From Marsupella aquatica (Eukaryota > Marchantiophyta), in the NCBI GenBank assembly GCA_973895155.1, contig OZ316892.1, positions 8,990,001-9,054,000 on the forward strand: a stretch of 64,000 nucleotides of DNA, read 5' to 3'. The position numbers and the translations under genes were made by a program. Below, in pieces: positions 24,040-36,200 of this stretch (its first letter is position 1; every line of letters starts with the position of its first letter). The notes under the pieces are model-generated. The model saw only the letters and a program-made list of their open reading frames with translations, was not told the DNA's origin and made no database searches.

Positions 24040-25064
24040 AGCAAGCTGGTCGCAGCAATTCTTAAGGCCAGTTGGAAAAGTGAGGCAGGGAGAAAATACA
24101 TGACAAAGTCGCGCCGATTCGGGACTGATGAAAATTCTTGTATACAACTCGAGATTATCATTTTTCTCATCCTATAACTTTACAAGTATTACATGATCTG
24201 ATATCTTTCTGTAGTCAACAACTCCAGAATGTCTGGAGATCCTATTTCTTTTATAGTTCTACCAAGACACTCGAAAGGTAGTTATCGCGCACTATTCATG
24301 CTTCTTGGGCATTGGGTGACTTCCCGGGAAAAAAAACTCATTCACAGTACGACGTTGAGCACGCCAACAGCCGTCTGCCCAATCCGCTGTAGCGATCGTA
24401 TAAATATGATGAGGGGTGTTCGTTCCATTCACCACTGAGAGCGCCAACCCTTTGCTTTAAGCAACAAAGGGGTGATGACGGTGCCCTCGTTCATCCTTTA
24501 ATGACCAACAACAACCCCTACGGTTATGAAGTTATGGAAGTGACGTCGAATGAAAGTACTGCTTCCTGCGCTTCTTTCCTGAGGAATCTTTAAACTGAAC
24601 TTCTTCCAAGTTTGGAGCGAGGATGATTGTTGACGATCTCCAAACGCTCCTGGTCGCTCAGATGCTGCAAGGTCATCAGAGGAACGAATATTCTCAATCT
24701 CCTGTAGAGTGGAGTTTATTTTTCAGGGAGATGAAACCGTTGAAAACTATGACAGGCTCTTTGACGACCTGCCTCCTATATGTAAACATCCCCAATCGAC
24801 CGATCCACGTGAATTGCATTTCTCCGGTGAAGACCTGAATGATGAATCGGTGTGGAGCTGTGGCAATCCTATTGACTGATCGGCAAAGAACTCCTGGCGA
24901 TTGTGCTCTATGTAAATCTGAGTAGTCCGAACTCTGAACTACTTCCTTTGAAGGAGCCCAATTCGGTTCCAGAATACCAAAGACTGCAACAGAGAGCGTG
25001 AAGGAGACCAGAAAACAAGATCCAGCTGCAGCAATGTAAAGCTTTAAGTGGAGTGCGGGCCACT
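24040..25064. other. Region downstream of NTMC2T6, probable 3' UTR in part
   Basis: The part nearest 25064 should include the 3' UTR of the minus-strand gene. A 124-codon minus open frame (24694-25068) overlaps the end of that gene in another frame and has no family resemblance. I see nothing else. Confidence 0.4.
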
Positions 25065-27305
25065 TCACCGTGTGTGCGATCTAATGAAAACATGACCAAT
25101 GTTGTGAGCTGTCCTCCCCGCCTGCTTCATGACTCCTTTCCCCATCTGTTTCATTCTGGAAGTCCCCATCTTTTGCTTGTCAGGCTCGTCAAAACCATCC
25201 ACATCGTCCCCAGGACTTTCATCCATATCTTCTCCAGGAATTTCATCCACATCTTCATGATTTTCATCCACATCCTCTCCTTGAATTCCATGATATTCGG
25301 GCACCAGGGCTAATTCATCCTGCAAGCCACTGGCTTGAAGATTTTTAACGTCTTCGTCATTCATTTCGAACTTCATGTGGACACTCGGACCACTGTCCCC
25401 AACGTTATAGATCTCCAATTCATTAGCTTCAGCTGACAACTCTCCGCACACATCTAATCGAGGAAAGACCTCCTTATCCTTTAGGCTTCTTCGGTGCAAC
25501 AAACTCCTCACTTTGGATCTCCTCGCTCCATATCCTCCTGCCGGATTTGCGAAGTCTTGTTGCACATCGTCCAACTTATCTTCTTGGCGTCGTAATTTTC
25601 CATGCTCCTTTTCCCTATGAGACAACGCTTTCCTACTCCTGCTTTGCAATCTCAAAGACTCCATACTATACGCCTCCTTCACCACATATCTCCCAGGATT
25701 CATAATAGAAACACATCCTGCTTGGCCTACTCCAACATCTACACTCTGACATTCATCCCTCAAGGGAGTCTCGTCGGACTCTGATCCCCAGCGTTCCCCA
25801 CTGCTCCCACTTCTTGAAGGATCATTGTCTTCTTTCGGGAACACTGCCGGAGTCGACGTCATTAGATCTTTTCTTGCATCTGCAGCCGGTGGACTGTCCA
25901 AACTCTTGTTCTCCCTGTCAACCCCAGTTTGCATCCCCTCGATTGTGATAGCGACACGCAGCCGTCCAGTCTTCACACCATCAAGTTGCAACCACATTTC
26001 ATGTCTTTGACCATCTCTGAACTCCTTGATACACATGTGCTTGTATCCCATCTCATCATCGATGAAGCGGTCTTTATCACGGACACGGAATTTTAAGGGG
26101 GAGTCCCAATTGACTATTGGGATACGAAATTGCTCATGCCATTTCGGTTGTAAAGTCTTTTTCCTTGTCGTCGTTACCACCTCAGCTTGTCCCAGAACAA
26201 TCTTCACATAAGGATCAGCTTTCCCATTGGGATCACAAGCCTTCATACTCTCAGCTTCAAGGATCTCCACCAGAATTGTTCCCACGGAGCCCTTCATCCC
26301 AGTGTGGAACCAATCCCCTGCTGCATTGCAATCACCGGTTGGGCTTTTCGTTGTCTTTAGCTTCGCATAAACAGCCATCATTTCACCCACGAGCTTAGAC
26401 ACGTCCACCACCAGCAAGTTCGGCTCGACTAAAGATTGCTCAAGCGCATCGACTATCATTTTATCCAGCCAAGCAGCAATACCAGGTAAATCCGTCACAT
26501 CCATCCCACGGCTAAACACGGGCTTGGCAACCATTCGAATGATAGGGGCATCTGAGAAGGAAATACGCAATCGCTCAATCAATGGCCATCCCTTTGCGAA
26601 TCTGACTCCCACTTTCAGATTCCCCTCGACCTGAATGTTGGAGATGTGGAATGAAGTCCAAATTCCCAGCCCAAGTAGCTTCCTCATTTGCACAGCCATC
26701 GCCGCGTGCATATCATTTGATGCAGAGAAATTCATAGTCATCTCCAGCACCAGATGGTCACCATCGGTTGGATTGCGTCCAGCTCTGAAACGAGTGAACA
26801 CAGGAGGAGTCTTCCCCAAGTACAACTTCTGGAGGACAACCTTTTTTGCAGTCCAGGGTTTATATTTCTCCAGAAACCAGGGAGCTAAACGCATGAGAAA
26901 TTCTTCAGACGCGAATTTCTCCAGAAAAACGGGCCACACGCTCTTCACCACACAGTTGAGCCACCGAGCCGTCTCGACATCAGAGAGCAGCCGCTTTCTG
27001 TCGGTGGCCTTCCTCTCGTCACTTCGAATCCTAGTCTCGATTTTCTGTCTCTGTCTCTTCTCGATGTAACAAATATACGCAAATCCAAGAGTGAAGACAA
27101 AAAGTAGATTGCAATTCCACCGCGAGCAGATCCACCCAACTAATAGAACCAGCGCCACGTGAATCATAAGGGGAGGAATGTACAGAAACTCCAACAGCTC
27201 CTGCTTTTGCCATTCTTGCTGCTGCTGCTGTTCTTCCTCCCCTCCTACCGTTTTCTCTGCTCCTCCCATTCTCGCCCAACCCTGCAGTCTACGACTTCCA
27301 CTCAT
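25065..27305 (-). CDS. NTMC2T6: NTMC2 type-6-like SMP and C2 domain membrane tether, intronless
   Basis: This is a plant protein of the synaptotagmin/extended-synaptotagmin type, expected to anchor in the ER and tether it to another membrane. Its SMP domain would carry lipids and its C2 domain bind membrane. The single exon encodes 746 residues, close to the Arabidopsis NTMC2T6 proteins. After a Q-rich N-terminus, hydrophobic segments span about 46-60 and 67-80. The SMP-type region runs about 107-305 (RPWTAKKV-like KPWTAKKV at 149-156, LPGIAAWLDK at 273-282, LVEPNLLVVD at 292-301). One C2 domain lies at about 341-455, with DPNGKADPY at 358-366 and DKDRFIDDE at 410-418 as likely Ca2+-binding loops. 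Four acidic EDVDE-like repeats at about 675-706 are followed by a basic tail ending RSHTR. The first ATG is used; M13 is an alternative. The absence of introns is unusual beside its neighbours. Confidence 0.9.
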   Translation of the reverse strand: MSGSRRLQGWARMGGAEKTVGGEEEQQQQQEWQKQELLEFLYIPPLMIHVALVLLVGWICSRWNCNLLFVFTLGFAYICYIEKRQRQKIETRIRSDERKATDRKRLLSDVETARWLNCVVKSVWPVFLEKFASEEFLMRLAPWFLEKYKPWTAKKVVLQKLYLGKTPPVFTRFRAGRNPTDGDHLVLEMTMNFSASNDMHAAMAVQMRKLLGLGIWTSFHISNIQVEGNLKVGVRFAKGWPLIERLRISFSDAPIIRMVAKPVFSRGMDVTDLPGIAAWLDKMIVDALEQSLVEPNLLVVDVSKLVGEMMAVYAKLKTTKSPTGDCNAAGDWFHTGMKGSVGTILVEILEAESMKACDPNGKADPYVKIVLGQAEVVTTTRKKTLQPKWHEQFRIPIVNWDSPLKFRVRDKDRFIDDEMGYKHMCIKEFRDGQRHEMWLQLDGVKTGRLRVAITIEGMQTGVDRENKSLDSPPAADARKDLMTSTPAVFPKEDNDPSRSGSSGERWGSESDETPLRDECQSVDVGVGQAGCVSIMNPGRYVVKEAYSMESLRLQSRSRKALSHREKEHGKLRRQEDKLDDVQQDFANPAGGYGARRSKVRSLLHRRSLKDKEVFPRLDVCGELSAEANELEIYNVGDSGPSVHMKFEMNDEDVKNLQASGLQDELALVPEYHGIQGEDVDENHEDVDEIPGEDMDESPGDDVDGFDEPDKQKMGTSRMKQMGKGVMKQAGRTAHNIGHVFIRSHTR

Positions 27306-27915
27306 GCTAGATCTAAGACTTTCAACACATTCTACGACTTTGAGGATCCGTCAAACTTTCATTCACAAGATAAACATCCTGACAATCTGTACAATGATGA
27401 ATGCTTTGTTTTACACAGATGTCTCCAAGAAAAAAGCTTCTATGATGGCAACAACGTTCTTCTTCCACACCATCCACCTAATTCGCCTCTGCCTGGCTGA
27501 ATAGTCCGCTGACAGCCACCATCATCTCCATCCGGGATTCTTAATTGCTCCGATCCCCTGATCTTCTTTCTATATTTCAAACACCATGCAAGGACCCTCA
27601 ATACCAGGCCCCTCCTCTCTGCTCTGCTCTGCTCCGCTCCGTCCCTGACAAATGCAACCCTGTCAATCATTCATCCCCTGGTCGTCAGCTCCTACTCGAC
27701 TTCGAAATTCGTCCTTCCAACAGCCCCGCTTAATTCCAAAATCCAGCAGCTCCTTCCCTCCAGCCAACTGATCACTCCCTCCCTCCCTCCCTCACACAAT
27801 CCACAGAGTTCGAAGCTCGAAGTAAGAAAACGCAATCCAGCCCACAGAAACCGATCATATCAAAATGCAGTCCTGGTCGGTGGGATTTAAGGCAACAACA
27901 ATGGAGTGCCAAAGC

Positions 27916-27954
<39 letters not shown>

Positions 27955-28450
27955 GCCGTTTCAACGCTTTCCTCCCGCTGCCTCGAGCGCACACAATGCT
28001 GCGGAGTTTGACTCCTAGAGGCAGAATACCAAGTCATCAAAGACAGCATGAGATAGTCCTTTCTATACTTCTATCCTCTTTCCGCTTGGCGCATTTGCAA
28101 TCTTTTCGGCTGGCGCTTTGCAATTTATTGCTCAGCCCTGACAACCACTACGATACTTCTCGTGCGTCTGTCGCAGAGAGAAACGAAATCCGAGCTCAAA
28201 TGACAAATGTACAGTAGAGCTCTACTGCTGTAGCTTCGCTTTTTTACGGAGTCAGTAGACTAGTAAGACTTGCGAGTAAAGTTGTCCACTGTACTGTGCT
28301 GCACCGCACGCATCGGCACAACGCGGTTTCGCGCGCGGAAAGGCGTCAGCCGCTGTCTTACTTCTCAAGCGGGCGTCGAAAACGTGCTCTTTTCGAGTTT
28401 ACCGCGTGGGTAGGTTTTAGATTATCAGTTTTTAAGTGCATTGTCATTAA
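27306..28450 (-). promoter_or_regulatory. Upstream region of NTMC2T6, with CT/GA tract
   Basis: This is C/T-rich on the plus strand, and so GA-rich in the sense of the minus-strand gene. It includes a near-perfect CT dinucleotide run at 27919-27951 and a CCCT-type run near 27775-27795. GA tracts are common in plant 5' UTRs and promoters. I cannot place the transcription start. Confidence 0.45.
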
Positions 28451-30520
28451 AAATATTTAAATTTCGAAGTGTCATTATTCTATCATATATATAAGTATAT
28501 TATTATTTTTGTATACGATTTCTCTGGTTATGTTGGTGAGCTTGTAAAATCCATATACAAAAATGCTGACATATACTCATAAATACAAAACATGGGATAA
28601 TATTGTTAATTAAAATATCTTTAGTGGTAACACACTTAAAAATTGTTTAAGATTTGGCTCTTGCTCAACAGGGCTTCCCCTTGGGCCCCTCGGGCTTTCT
28701 AGCTCCATGGTGGCGTCCCGTTCATGGGGTGTTTTGCCTGAGAAATTTGGTAGTGTTTTTTTTTTTAGGCAGTCTGAGATATAGTATCAACTTCCTCCAT
28801 ATTATATACTGGGTTCTAGCAACTACTCCATATTATATACCTAGACAGTTTTGGGCATCACCTCGATAACAGGGAGGTGAATAAACAGGCTTGCTGTACA
28901 TATAAGTGTGGGCAACATGGCATAACTTAGAGCAGTAGCACACACAACACCAATGATAGTGGATCCTTGTACTGACAGCTGTCAAAACTACACTTGGCAT
29001 CATAGATCTACAAGCTTTAGTACTCCAATGATATAAGGTGATGGGACCACTCACCTCATCTATAGGATTAGTTATTGGACTCATGACATATAGTTTGATA
29101 GGTGCTGACTCTGATTCATTCTCATCCCACTGCACTTAGTTGGTGAACTTGTTGGGTGACTCCTACTCTTGCCACGTACAGTGGCCGTGTTCTGGTCACT
29201 CAGTTTGAGTTTTCTTTGTGTCCCGTTGATCTTTCCCACTGAGGTATTTTGGAACAATTGGGCATAAGGCAGTCTTTCTTTACAAATCAAAAGAGAGTCA
29301 TAGAGTAGTCTGCTAAGAAAGAAAGTGCCATTTTTTGGTTTTGATTTTTATATGTTAGTTTGCATATGTCTACAGTAGGTTGATGGGGCCCTGCATAAAC
29401 CCCTCCCAAGTTATGGTTTAAAACGAAATTCTCTAAAATACCCTAAGAAAACATTGTGCTACGTGTCTTTGCACCGACCACATGACCATTACGTGAGATT
29501 TGGGATATATTCAAAGTTCTAGATTTTTTAATAGGAATTTTGAATAATAATAATCGCGAAGCTTTTCACTTTATTTTCTGACGCTTGTTTTAGCCGCGAT
29601 CTGGCAACATCTGTCGGCAGTCAATTCGACGCGACACGAGAGGAAGACGCGGCCACTCGATCTAAAATAATCAAGCAACTCTGAAAATAATTGACGGTCG
29701 ATTGCTAGATACAAGTTCCGGCGCCTTTGTCTCGGAGAGCAGGTGACACCGCGATAGGTTCCACCTGTTTCCTAGCTCGCCCTCGTTCTACGCCCAGTCG
29801 CCCACCGCGCAATTCCAAGGAACCCCGGTTTCGCGCGTTGATCGGATAGCGCGCGTTTTACTGTCCCGCACTAGTCGTAGTGCATGACGTTTGCAGTCAC
29901 CGTCCTGCCCCTCTGACTAACAATAATGTATAACCGTTTTTTTTTATCATAGCCCCACCTGGTTAAATTTGTTAAAATATGTCTCCAAAATTAATTTGAT
30001 TATCACCCTGCTTTGCTAGGTTTGACCCCAAAAGTGAGCATTACTACAAACCTGACCTACAGACTATTTTTATTACTACATTGCACTAGTATACAAATCT
30101 AACTAGCCTATATAATATAGTGCACATGTAGGAGCACCTGATTGGTGCGCTATTGACCCAGTTGGGTTAGCCTAGCCCACCTGCTCCCCTCTGGTCACCC
30201 CTTGCATGTTCACCTGCCTAATGCCTCCCCAAGCACACGGCGTCCTGCTGGCTCATCTTTCTTTAATTAAACTACTTAGACTATGTGAGATGCTTCTGTC
30301 CTGGGGACACTCAAATTGCACTCAGCGTGCATACCTGAGTTGGTCATTGACGCTTCAGGCTTTGGACCAATCTATAAAGTTTAACCCCATATGTTGACCC
30401 CTAGATAACAAGTGATTGGGTTATGTACATATGGAGGCTTGCAATTCACCTGTGCTATAAACTAAAACAGTTTTTGGGGCAGGCAATAATTGTGGAGGAT
30501 TTACATTACGTTCCAGTGTC
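28450..30520. other. Intergenic region, little recognised
   Basis: No gene is supported. Around 30128-30195, sequence with CACCTGATTGGTGCGCTATTG faintly resembles one arm of the long-inverted-repeat elements at 32.7 and 49.8 kb, but no partner arm is visible. Confidence 0.4.
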
Positions 30521-30526
30521 ACACTG

Positions 30527-31375
30527 TCACGTTCATGTCAACAGGGTCCTTCTCCCCGAAACGATAGGACATGATGGTAACTTTCCGATTCGATCAAATC
30601 TTCGGGAGGGTGATCGATCAGATCGAATCGAATCGAATTGAGGTGGCGGGAACAAAACGTGGACAGAGGTACGGAGTAATTTCATGATCATTTTTATGAG
30701 TCCGAAACGTTAGGATATGATCAAATCTTCGGGACGGTGATCGATCAGATGGGATTGAGAAGGCCGGGAACGAAATGTGTGAAGAAATTTCCCCGATCAT
30801 TCTGATAAGTGAAGAAACTGCATCAAGACTCAACACAACTGCCAGAAGATGACTGAAATTCTTGAACAATGGAGGGCGAGAAAGTTGCCTTGCCTTCGCT
30901 ATGGTGCTCGGCTAAACAAGCCAAGATTTGCCTTACCGGTGTGGTGTCTGCTGTCACCCTCTCGATGACCACCTTAAGGTTACGGGTGGGCATGAACCCT
31001 GACGATGTAGGTGGCGAGGCTATTTTTCGGTTCGGCGAGTATTGAAGAGTGTCAAGGCGTCTATGCCGACCACGGTAATGTCAAACAGGTTTTTCTCCCC
31101 GGCCGAAAGGTTTGTACTTGTAACTTTCTGGTTTCAGTCAATTCTTTTAGTCAATTCTTCATGGGGGCGATCTCATTCAGATGACATTAACAGTCAGGAA
31201 CAAAAAATTAAAGTATTGCACGATATGATGAGTAAAGGAAGTGATCGCCCAGGGGAGATGACACTGGTGAGAGTACTCAGAGAACACACTCAGTGGTGAG
31301 TATTCAGATAACACAATCAGAGCAAGAAAGTTGATTTGGTCATGGTGCTCAGCTAATCAAAGCCTAGATCGAGCT
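30527..31375. repeat. Diverged multi-copy duplication
   Basis: Two tandem copies near 30557-30700 and 30702-30820 share CCGAAACGWTAGGAYATGAT and ATCAAATCTTCGGGA-GGTGATCGATCAGAT. A more diverged third copy begins at about 31070 (ATGTCAAACAGG, TTCTCCCCGG-CGAAAG). GAGAAAGTTG and ATGGTGCTCGGCTAA at 30878-30920 recur as CAAGAAAGTTG and ATGGTGCTCAGCTAA at 31322-31356. No coding frame persists. Confidence 0.6.
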
Positions 31376-31399
31376 GCCCGTTCCTGGCTGTGCCCTCCA

Positions 31400-32690
31400 T
31401 TGGCTACTCAGCATTGTCTTTCTAGCATGTACTTCTCAGCCTTCGTGACTTGATTCAATGCTGGTGGCCCACAACGCTTGATTCAATCCAGTTCCTTTTG
31501 TTTCTTTAATTCACTACAGTCGGCTTCAAGTGTCTCGTGTTGGATTTGCTCTGGATTTGCTCGTGGCCCACAACGTTTGCTTTGCTGCTCTGTAAAGTGC
31601 TCATTTGAAGGGAAGGAAGACTACCTAGAAAAGATTCTGAGTGTGTTATCTGCCTGACACCTAAAAGCTTGAGCGATTTATGTTTTCTATTCTCGTTCAC
31701 GGGTTTGGAAATCTTCTAGGGAAGATTTGCTCTTCATTCAACGATTTTTTAATGAATCCCATGATTGAACAGAAACAGCAGATATCGCGGGGGACACCGA
31801 CCTTGGATCCACTTTGGTCTTTGGGCTCTGCCCCTTTGCTTTCGTTCTTCGGATGAAAACGTTTTGGAATGGACTTTGCAACCGGCTAACATTTGTTCTC
31901 CTCTTTTCAATTTCGTGTTTATCCTATTGTACTTTGTTTGGGTCGTTTTAGAAAATTTGTTTTTTTCCTATATCACCAGATGACTATTGAATTTTGGTGG
32001 CTGTCGTCTCTGGACCTCTTGCTTTTACTCCATTGCACTTTGCTTGGTCCTTTGAAGAAAATTGGTAGTTTGTCTCGATCAGCAGATATCATACGTGTCC
32101 ATGGGAGAGAGAGAAAATGTTTGGTCCTTTTGGAATTGATACTTTTTTCTCTTTCTTCAACTCGGTGAATTAGAGTCCCGTGGTCCGACGCGGGTCATTG
32201 TAGCGTGCGAGGAAACAGTAGAAATTTTCCTCGCATGAGCAAAAAGTTTCTTCACATGACCCCTAATTTTTCTATATGCAATTGCCTCGCTAACAGTAAA
32301 CTGCTTGATAACATCTATTTTGGGGACTCCTCTTTTGGCTAGCGATCTCGCTAGCCATCTGGAGTCATAAAAAACACACCAAAAATAGAAAAGGCAGCAA
32401 AAAGCAAAATAAATTTAAAACCACAAGGGTCTCGCTAACAATACTCCCCTCGCTAACAAAACTCATGTTTGCTCGCATTATAGAATACCTCGTCGCGTCT
32501 GAGATACTCGAAGTTTACTTTTCTATGGTTCTCGTTTGAATTTTGGGGAGACATTACCATGTCAATGAAATCCAGATCCATTATTGTCTGTTTGGTTTCC
32601 TGGATTTTCGCCCCTCTATTTGGTTTTTTGCTGCTCCCAGTTTGGCATTTTCTTCCTCGTTTTGCACTATTATGTATAATAACCATTTTT
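31400..32690. other. Intergenic region, nothing recognised
   Basis: Short open frames only. The CTCGCTAACA motif recurs several times near 32286-32460, with no structure I can name. Confidence 0.45.
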
Positions 32691-32719
32691 TACTAACCTG
32701 CCCCTCAAACTCGTTATTG

Positions 32720-33290
32720 TCAACCTGTTTTCAAAATTATTTTTATTCCTACCTTCACCCCCTTTTGTGTACTGGTTGCACTTAACTCCTGTACTAAACC
32801 CGAGGTGCCTTCTCATTGGTCACCTGTGCCAAGGCACTATTGGCCCCGCCTTATCCCTGTCAGGAGTGCCCTAACCTGAGTCAGCTCGTGCTAAAGCAAT
32901 CAATTGGTCGTGGCCCGACTAGGCAGCACGCAGGCCCAAAATGTGTATAAACGGAAGCAAAGTTTAAACATTGCTTTGTTTTCCTTTGCAAAAACCAAGG
33001 GGGGCGAGAAAAGTCAGGCGAGGAGGGTCATCGGGCTGTAGGCAGGAAGGAGACAGGACAGTAGGGGAGGAACGGGCAGCCCTGTGATTGGGCCTACAAT
33101 GCACTGAAGGGGGGAGCCATAGTCAGGCCCTGTCCCACCAGGGGTAAGGTGGGGCCAATGGTGCCTTGCCACATGGCAGGTGACCAACAAGAAGGCACCT
33201 CAGGTTAAGTACAGGGGTTAAGTGTAAACAGCATACGAAAAAGGGATTATGGTAGGAATAAAAAGAATTTGGGGGACAGGTTGACATCCC
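32720..33290. mobile_element. Foldback or MITE-like element A, long inverted repeats
   Basis: The left arm (about 32720-32870) and the reverse complement of the right arm (about 33140-33288) match over roughly 150 bp. Shared blocks are GTCAACCTGT, TTTTTATTCCTACC, ACTTAACYCCTGTACT, GAGGTGCCTTCT, TTGGTCACCTG and GGCAAGGCACYATTGGCCCC. The centre holds no coding frame. Arms of this length suit a non-autonomous DNA transposon or a foldback element. Outer ends and target-site duplication are unclear because the right arm is altered at its end. Element B at 49.8 kb is a relative. Confidence 0.7.
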
Positions 33291-33299
33291 AACTAAATA

Positions 33300-36200
33300 A
33301 AAGACTCTGACATGGGGTTTCTTTTAATTTTCAGAGCCTAATAGTAGCACCATGTTGAAACAAAAAATTATATTAAAAAAATGTCAATAAGACAAAGTAA
33401 CCTAAGTAGCCCCTCAAACCAAGGTAACACCAGAAATATAGATGAGCCTTCCTTTAAATAGAGAGGCTTGTGACAGCCACAGGCTAACACTGTTGGGATT
33501 ATTGAATCAATGGACCAGCAGGAATCACAGAATTCTTGGATAAAAACTTCCTCCGTCAATGAAGAGGCATGTGTAATAGCAATGTACAGTACACAAAATT
33601 CTTTGGAAACCCTTAGAAATAGATTTGCTGGACTATTTAGCTACTGTTTCTTGACCCATATAACTATTTAGTTGTACTTAGGCATCTGATATGGTCTCTC
33701 ACACAGATTAAAAAATGCAATTGACTCTCCACTTGAAGTTGTTCAATACATTGACACAATTGTCACATTTCTTTAAGTAAAGGCAACAGAGCACCACATT
33801 TATATAGAGGTTGACATGAAGAAACCAGCAAGGCACAGAGAAACTGAAAACCCAGGACCCAAAGTAAAACCAAGTGACGGACATAGCTGTGCTGCCCCCA
33901 TCAAAACTATCCCTGGATCATCAAGAGAAAGCATTTGGGAGCGAGTGGGCCAAGGGATGGGCGTACCAAGGATCCAGCTTGGGATCCAGGGGCACATTCT
34001 GTGCATGAAAATGGAAGTGTGGTCTTTCCAGTCTGATTGACATCTATCTCTAAATCTAAGAGATCTGAGCACCCGTTGTATGTAAATATAGTGACAATGC
34101 TTGCGGTCCCTTGAAAACCAATTAGTTGTTGCAATGTAAGTAGTTTCATCGAGACCTATCCTAGGCTAGACCTTGGTGATAATCAAGGTGCAAAAGTAAT
34201 GTAAATCTTGATCCAAAGATGGAAATTGAAAAACTGCATTAGGCATACATATTGGGTGAGATCGGGGGTGAGACTCCAAACAATCTCAAAACACTATTGT
34301 GTGAGTAAAGGTAAAAGCCTTCCAGGAGGGAGTCCTAGATAAGGGCCAGAAGGCTGCCTGCCTGATGGCTTTTGTTTAGGTCTCCTGGCAACAGAGGACT
34401 TCACAATCCTTCAAGTCATGACTAAATTTTTTTAATGTGAGTTTTAAGTCAAGTAAAGAATATGCTGTCCAGTCCTCTCTTGACAATCTCTCCTGGTCTT
34501 TATTTTTGAATTTCCAAACAAATTTATAAGGCATGGCTTAAACATTTTGGAAAAAACTACCTTTCAAGTTAACTAGTGTAGTTATTTGTCATCCAAGGAA
34601 ATCAGTATGTCACCCTTCCTTTGGTGTCTTCAACCTGCATGCACAATAGATATTCAAATCAAAAACAGAAAACATATACATGTTTTAAGATTGATGACTT
34701 GGATGAAGAGTTATCAGAAGCTTATGAATTGAGGCACCCCATGAAGACTTCACATATCTGAGCTTAAACATATACTATGGTAGTGGTATTCAACTTAGGT
34801 CTGCAAGAAAAGTATTTAAACAAAATATATTGCTCCTAAAGCAAAACTGGCTGAGAAAATAAAAGCCAGCAGTTTTGGGAAATAAGCAGGAAAACAAATT
34901 CCAGGCACGACAGCCTGAAAAACTTCATATGGGACAATTAATGTGCCTTAAAATGGTGTTTTCTGTTGGGATAGGCCGTGAACACATGTTTTGGCTAGGT
35001 ACCAGAAAAACATGGGAAAAGGAAGATTGAGAAAACTTTTTGGCTGGGAGAAAAATGGCCACTCGTAAAATTCTGGAAGCAAGTTAAAAAAATGATTTCT
35101 CTGAATCAAAGATCGTGAAATAAGTCATGAATGCGGCATTGGTGCTTCACTTATGTTCAGAATTCCATTCAATAAACTCACAGTAAAAAATCTAACAAGA
35201 ACTTGTAATGAACACTTGAACTTAGAATACAATGATGGTTTGGAATGCAACTTTAAAGAAATGAAACCATCTTCATATTGCTTTAGAAAAATATCTCAAG
35301 GTTGCTAACACTGTATCTACACTACCTAACCAACAATTTGTTGCAGATACATACCAGTAAATAGCAAGATGCATGCGTTCCACTTTTCAATGACATTTTG
35401 CTGTCCATCAGCTTGCCTTCATTGCTTGTGCTTGTGCTCCATGGGCAATGGTTACACTCAGCAGACTCAAATCTTTCAAAAATCAAAACAAACCAAATGG
35501 GCAAACACTCAGCAACTAGGTGAGGGAAACATGGGGAAAAGCAAGGCTAGAGTTTGTGACTCCCACTTCATTATGGTACAACATTGAAGGGTCCCAGGCA
35601 GCCTTAATATTACAATTTAAGAAGTTTACACCATGTTAATATACATCAACTTTTGAAAGAAATGTTAAGTTTTCTCAGCCTTTTACAATCATCCAAATTT
35701 TCTACAATAACCTGTTGAGCTGATGTGTTACAATCTCAGAGTACGCCCTTCAGCTAAATCAAAGGGTGAAACACAAATAATTAGGGTGAATTCACCGCTC
35801 CTCTTTTTTCTATCCTTTTTTGGGGGAAATGGGCAATGCACTATGAATACTAGGATGGACTATTTTTTAATAAAACAATATTGGTTTAATTTTCCTTGGC
35901 ACATTCAAAAGATCTACTATAGGTTTGGACGTCCCTCGCCACTTGAAGTTGACAAATCCCCACGTACAATATTGTAGACAAAAAGGCTCGAACAAGGGTC
36001 TAGGTTGTTATGAATAACTAGAGGCCCATTGATGACTAGTTATTCCAGAGCGAAAAATCCTATGAATCTAGAAATTGAAGAGGTCATAATGCTTGAGGGC
36101 AAGGGCAATCCATGCAATTTGAATACACTTTCTAACCCTTCAATATTCTCACGTGCAGTATGTATGTACCCTTTTCAGTAGTGTAACTTTAACAAGACTC

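Noticed and set aside
24694-25068. 124-codon minus frame overlapping the end of NTMC2T6
   Set aside because: Different frame from the real gene, hydrophobic start followed by low-information sequence, no relatives known.
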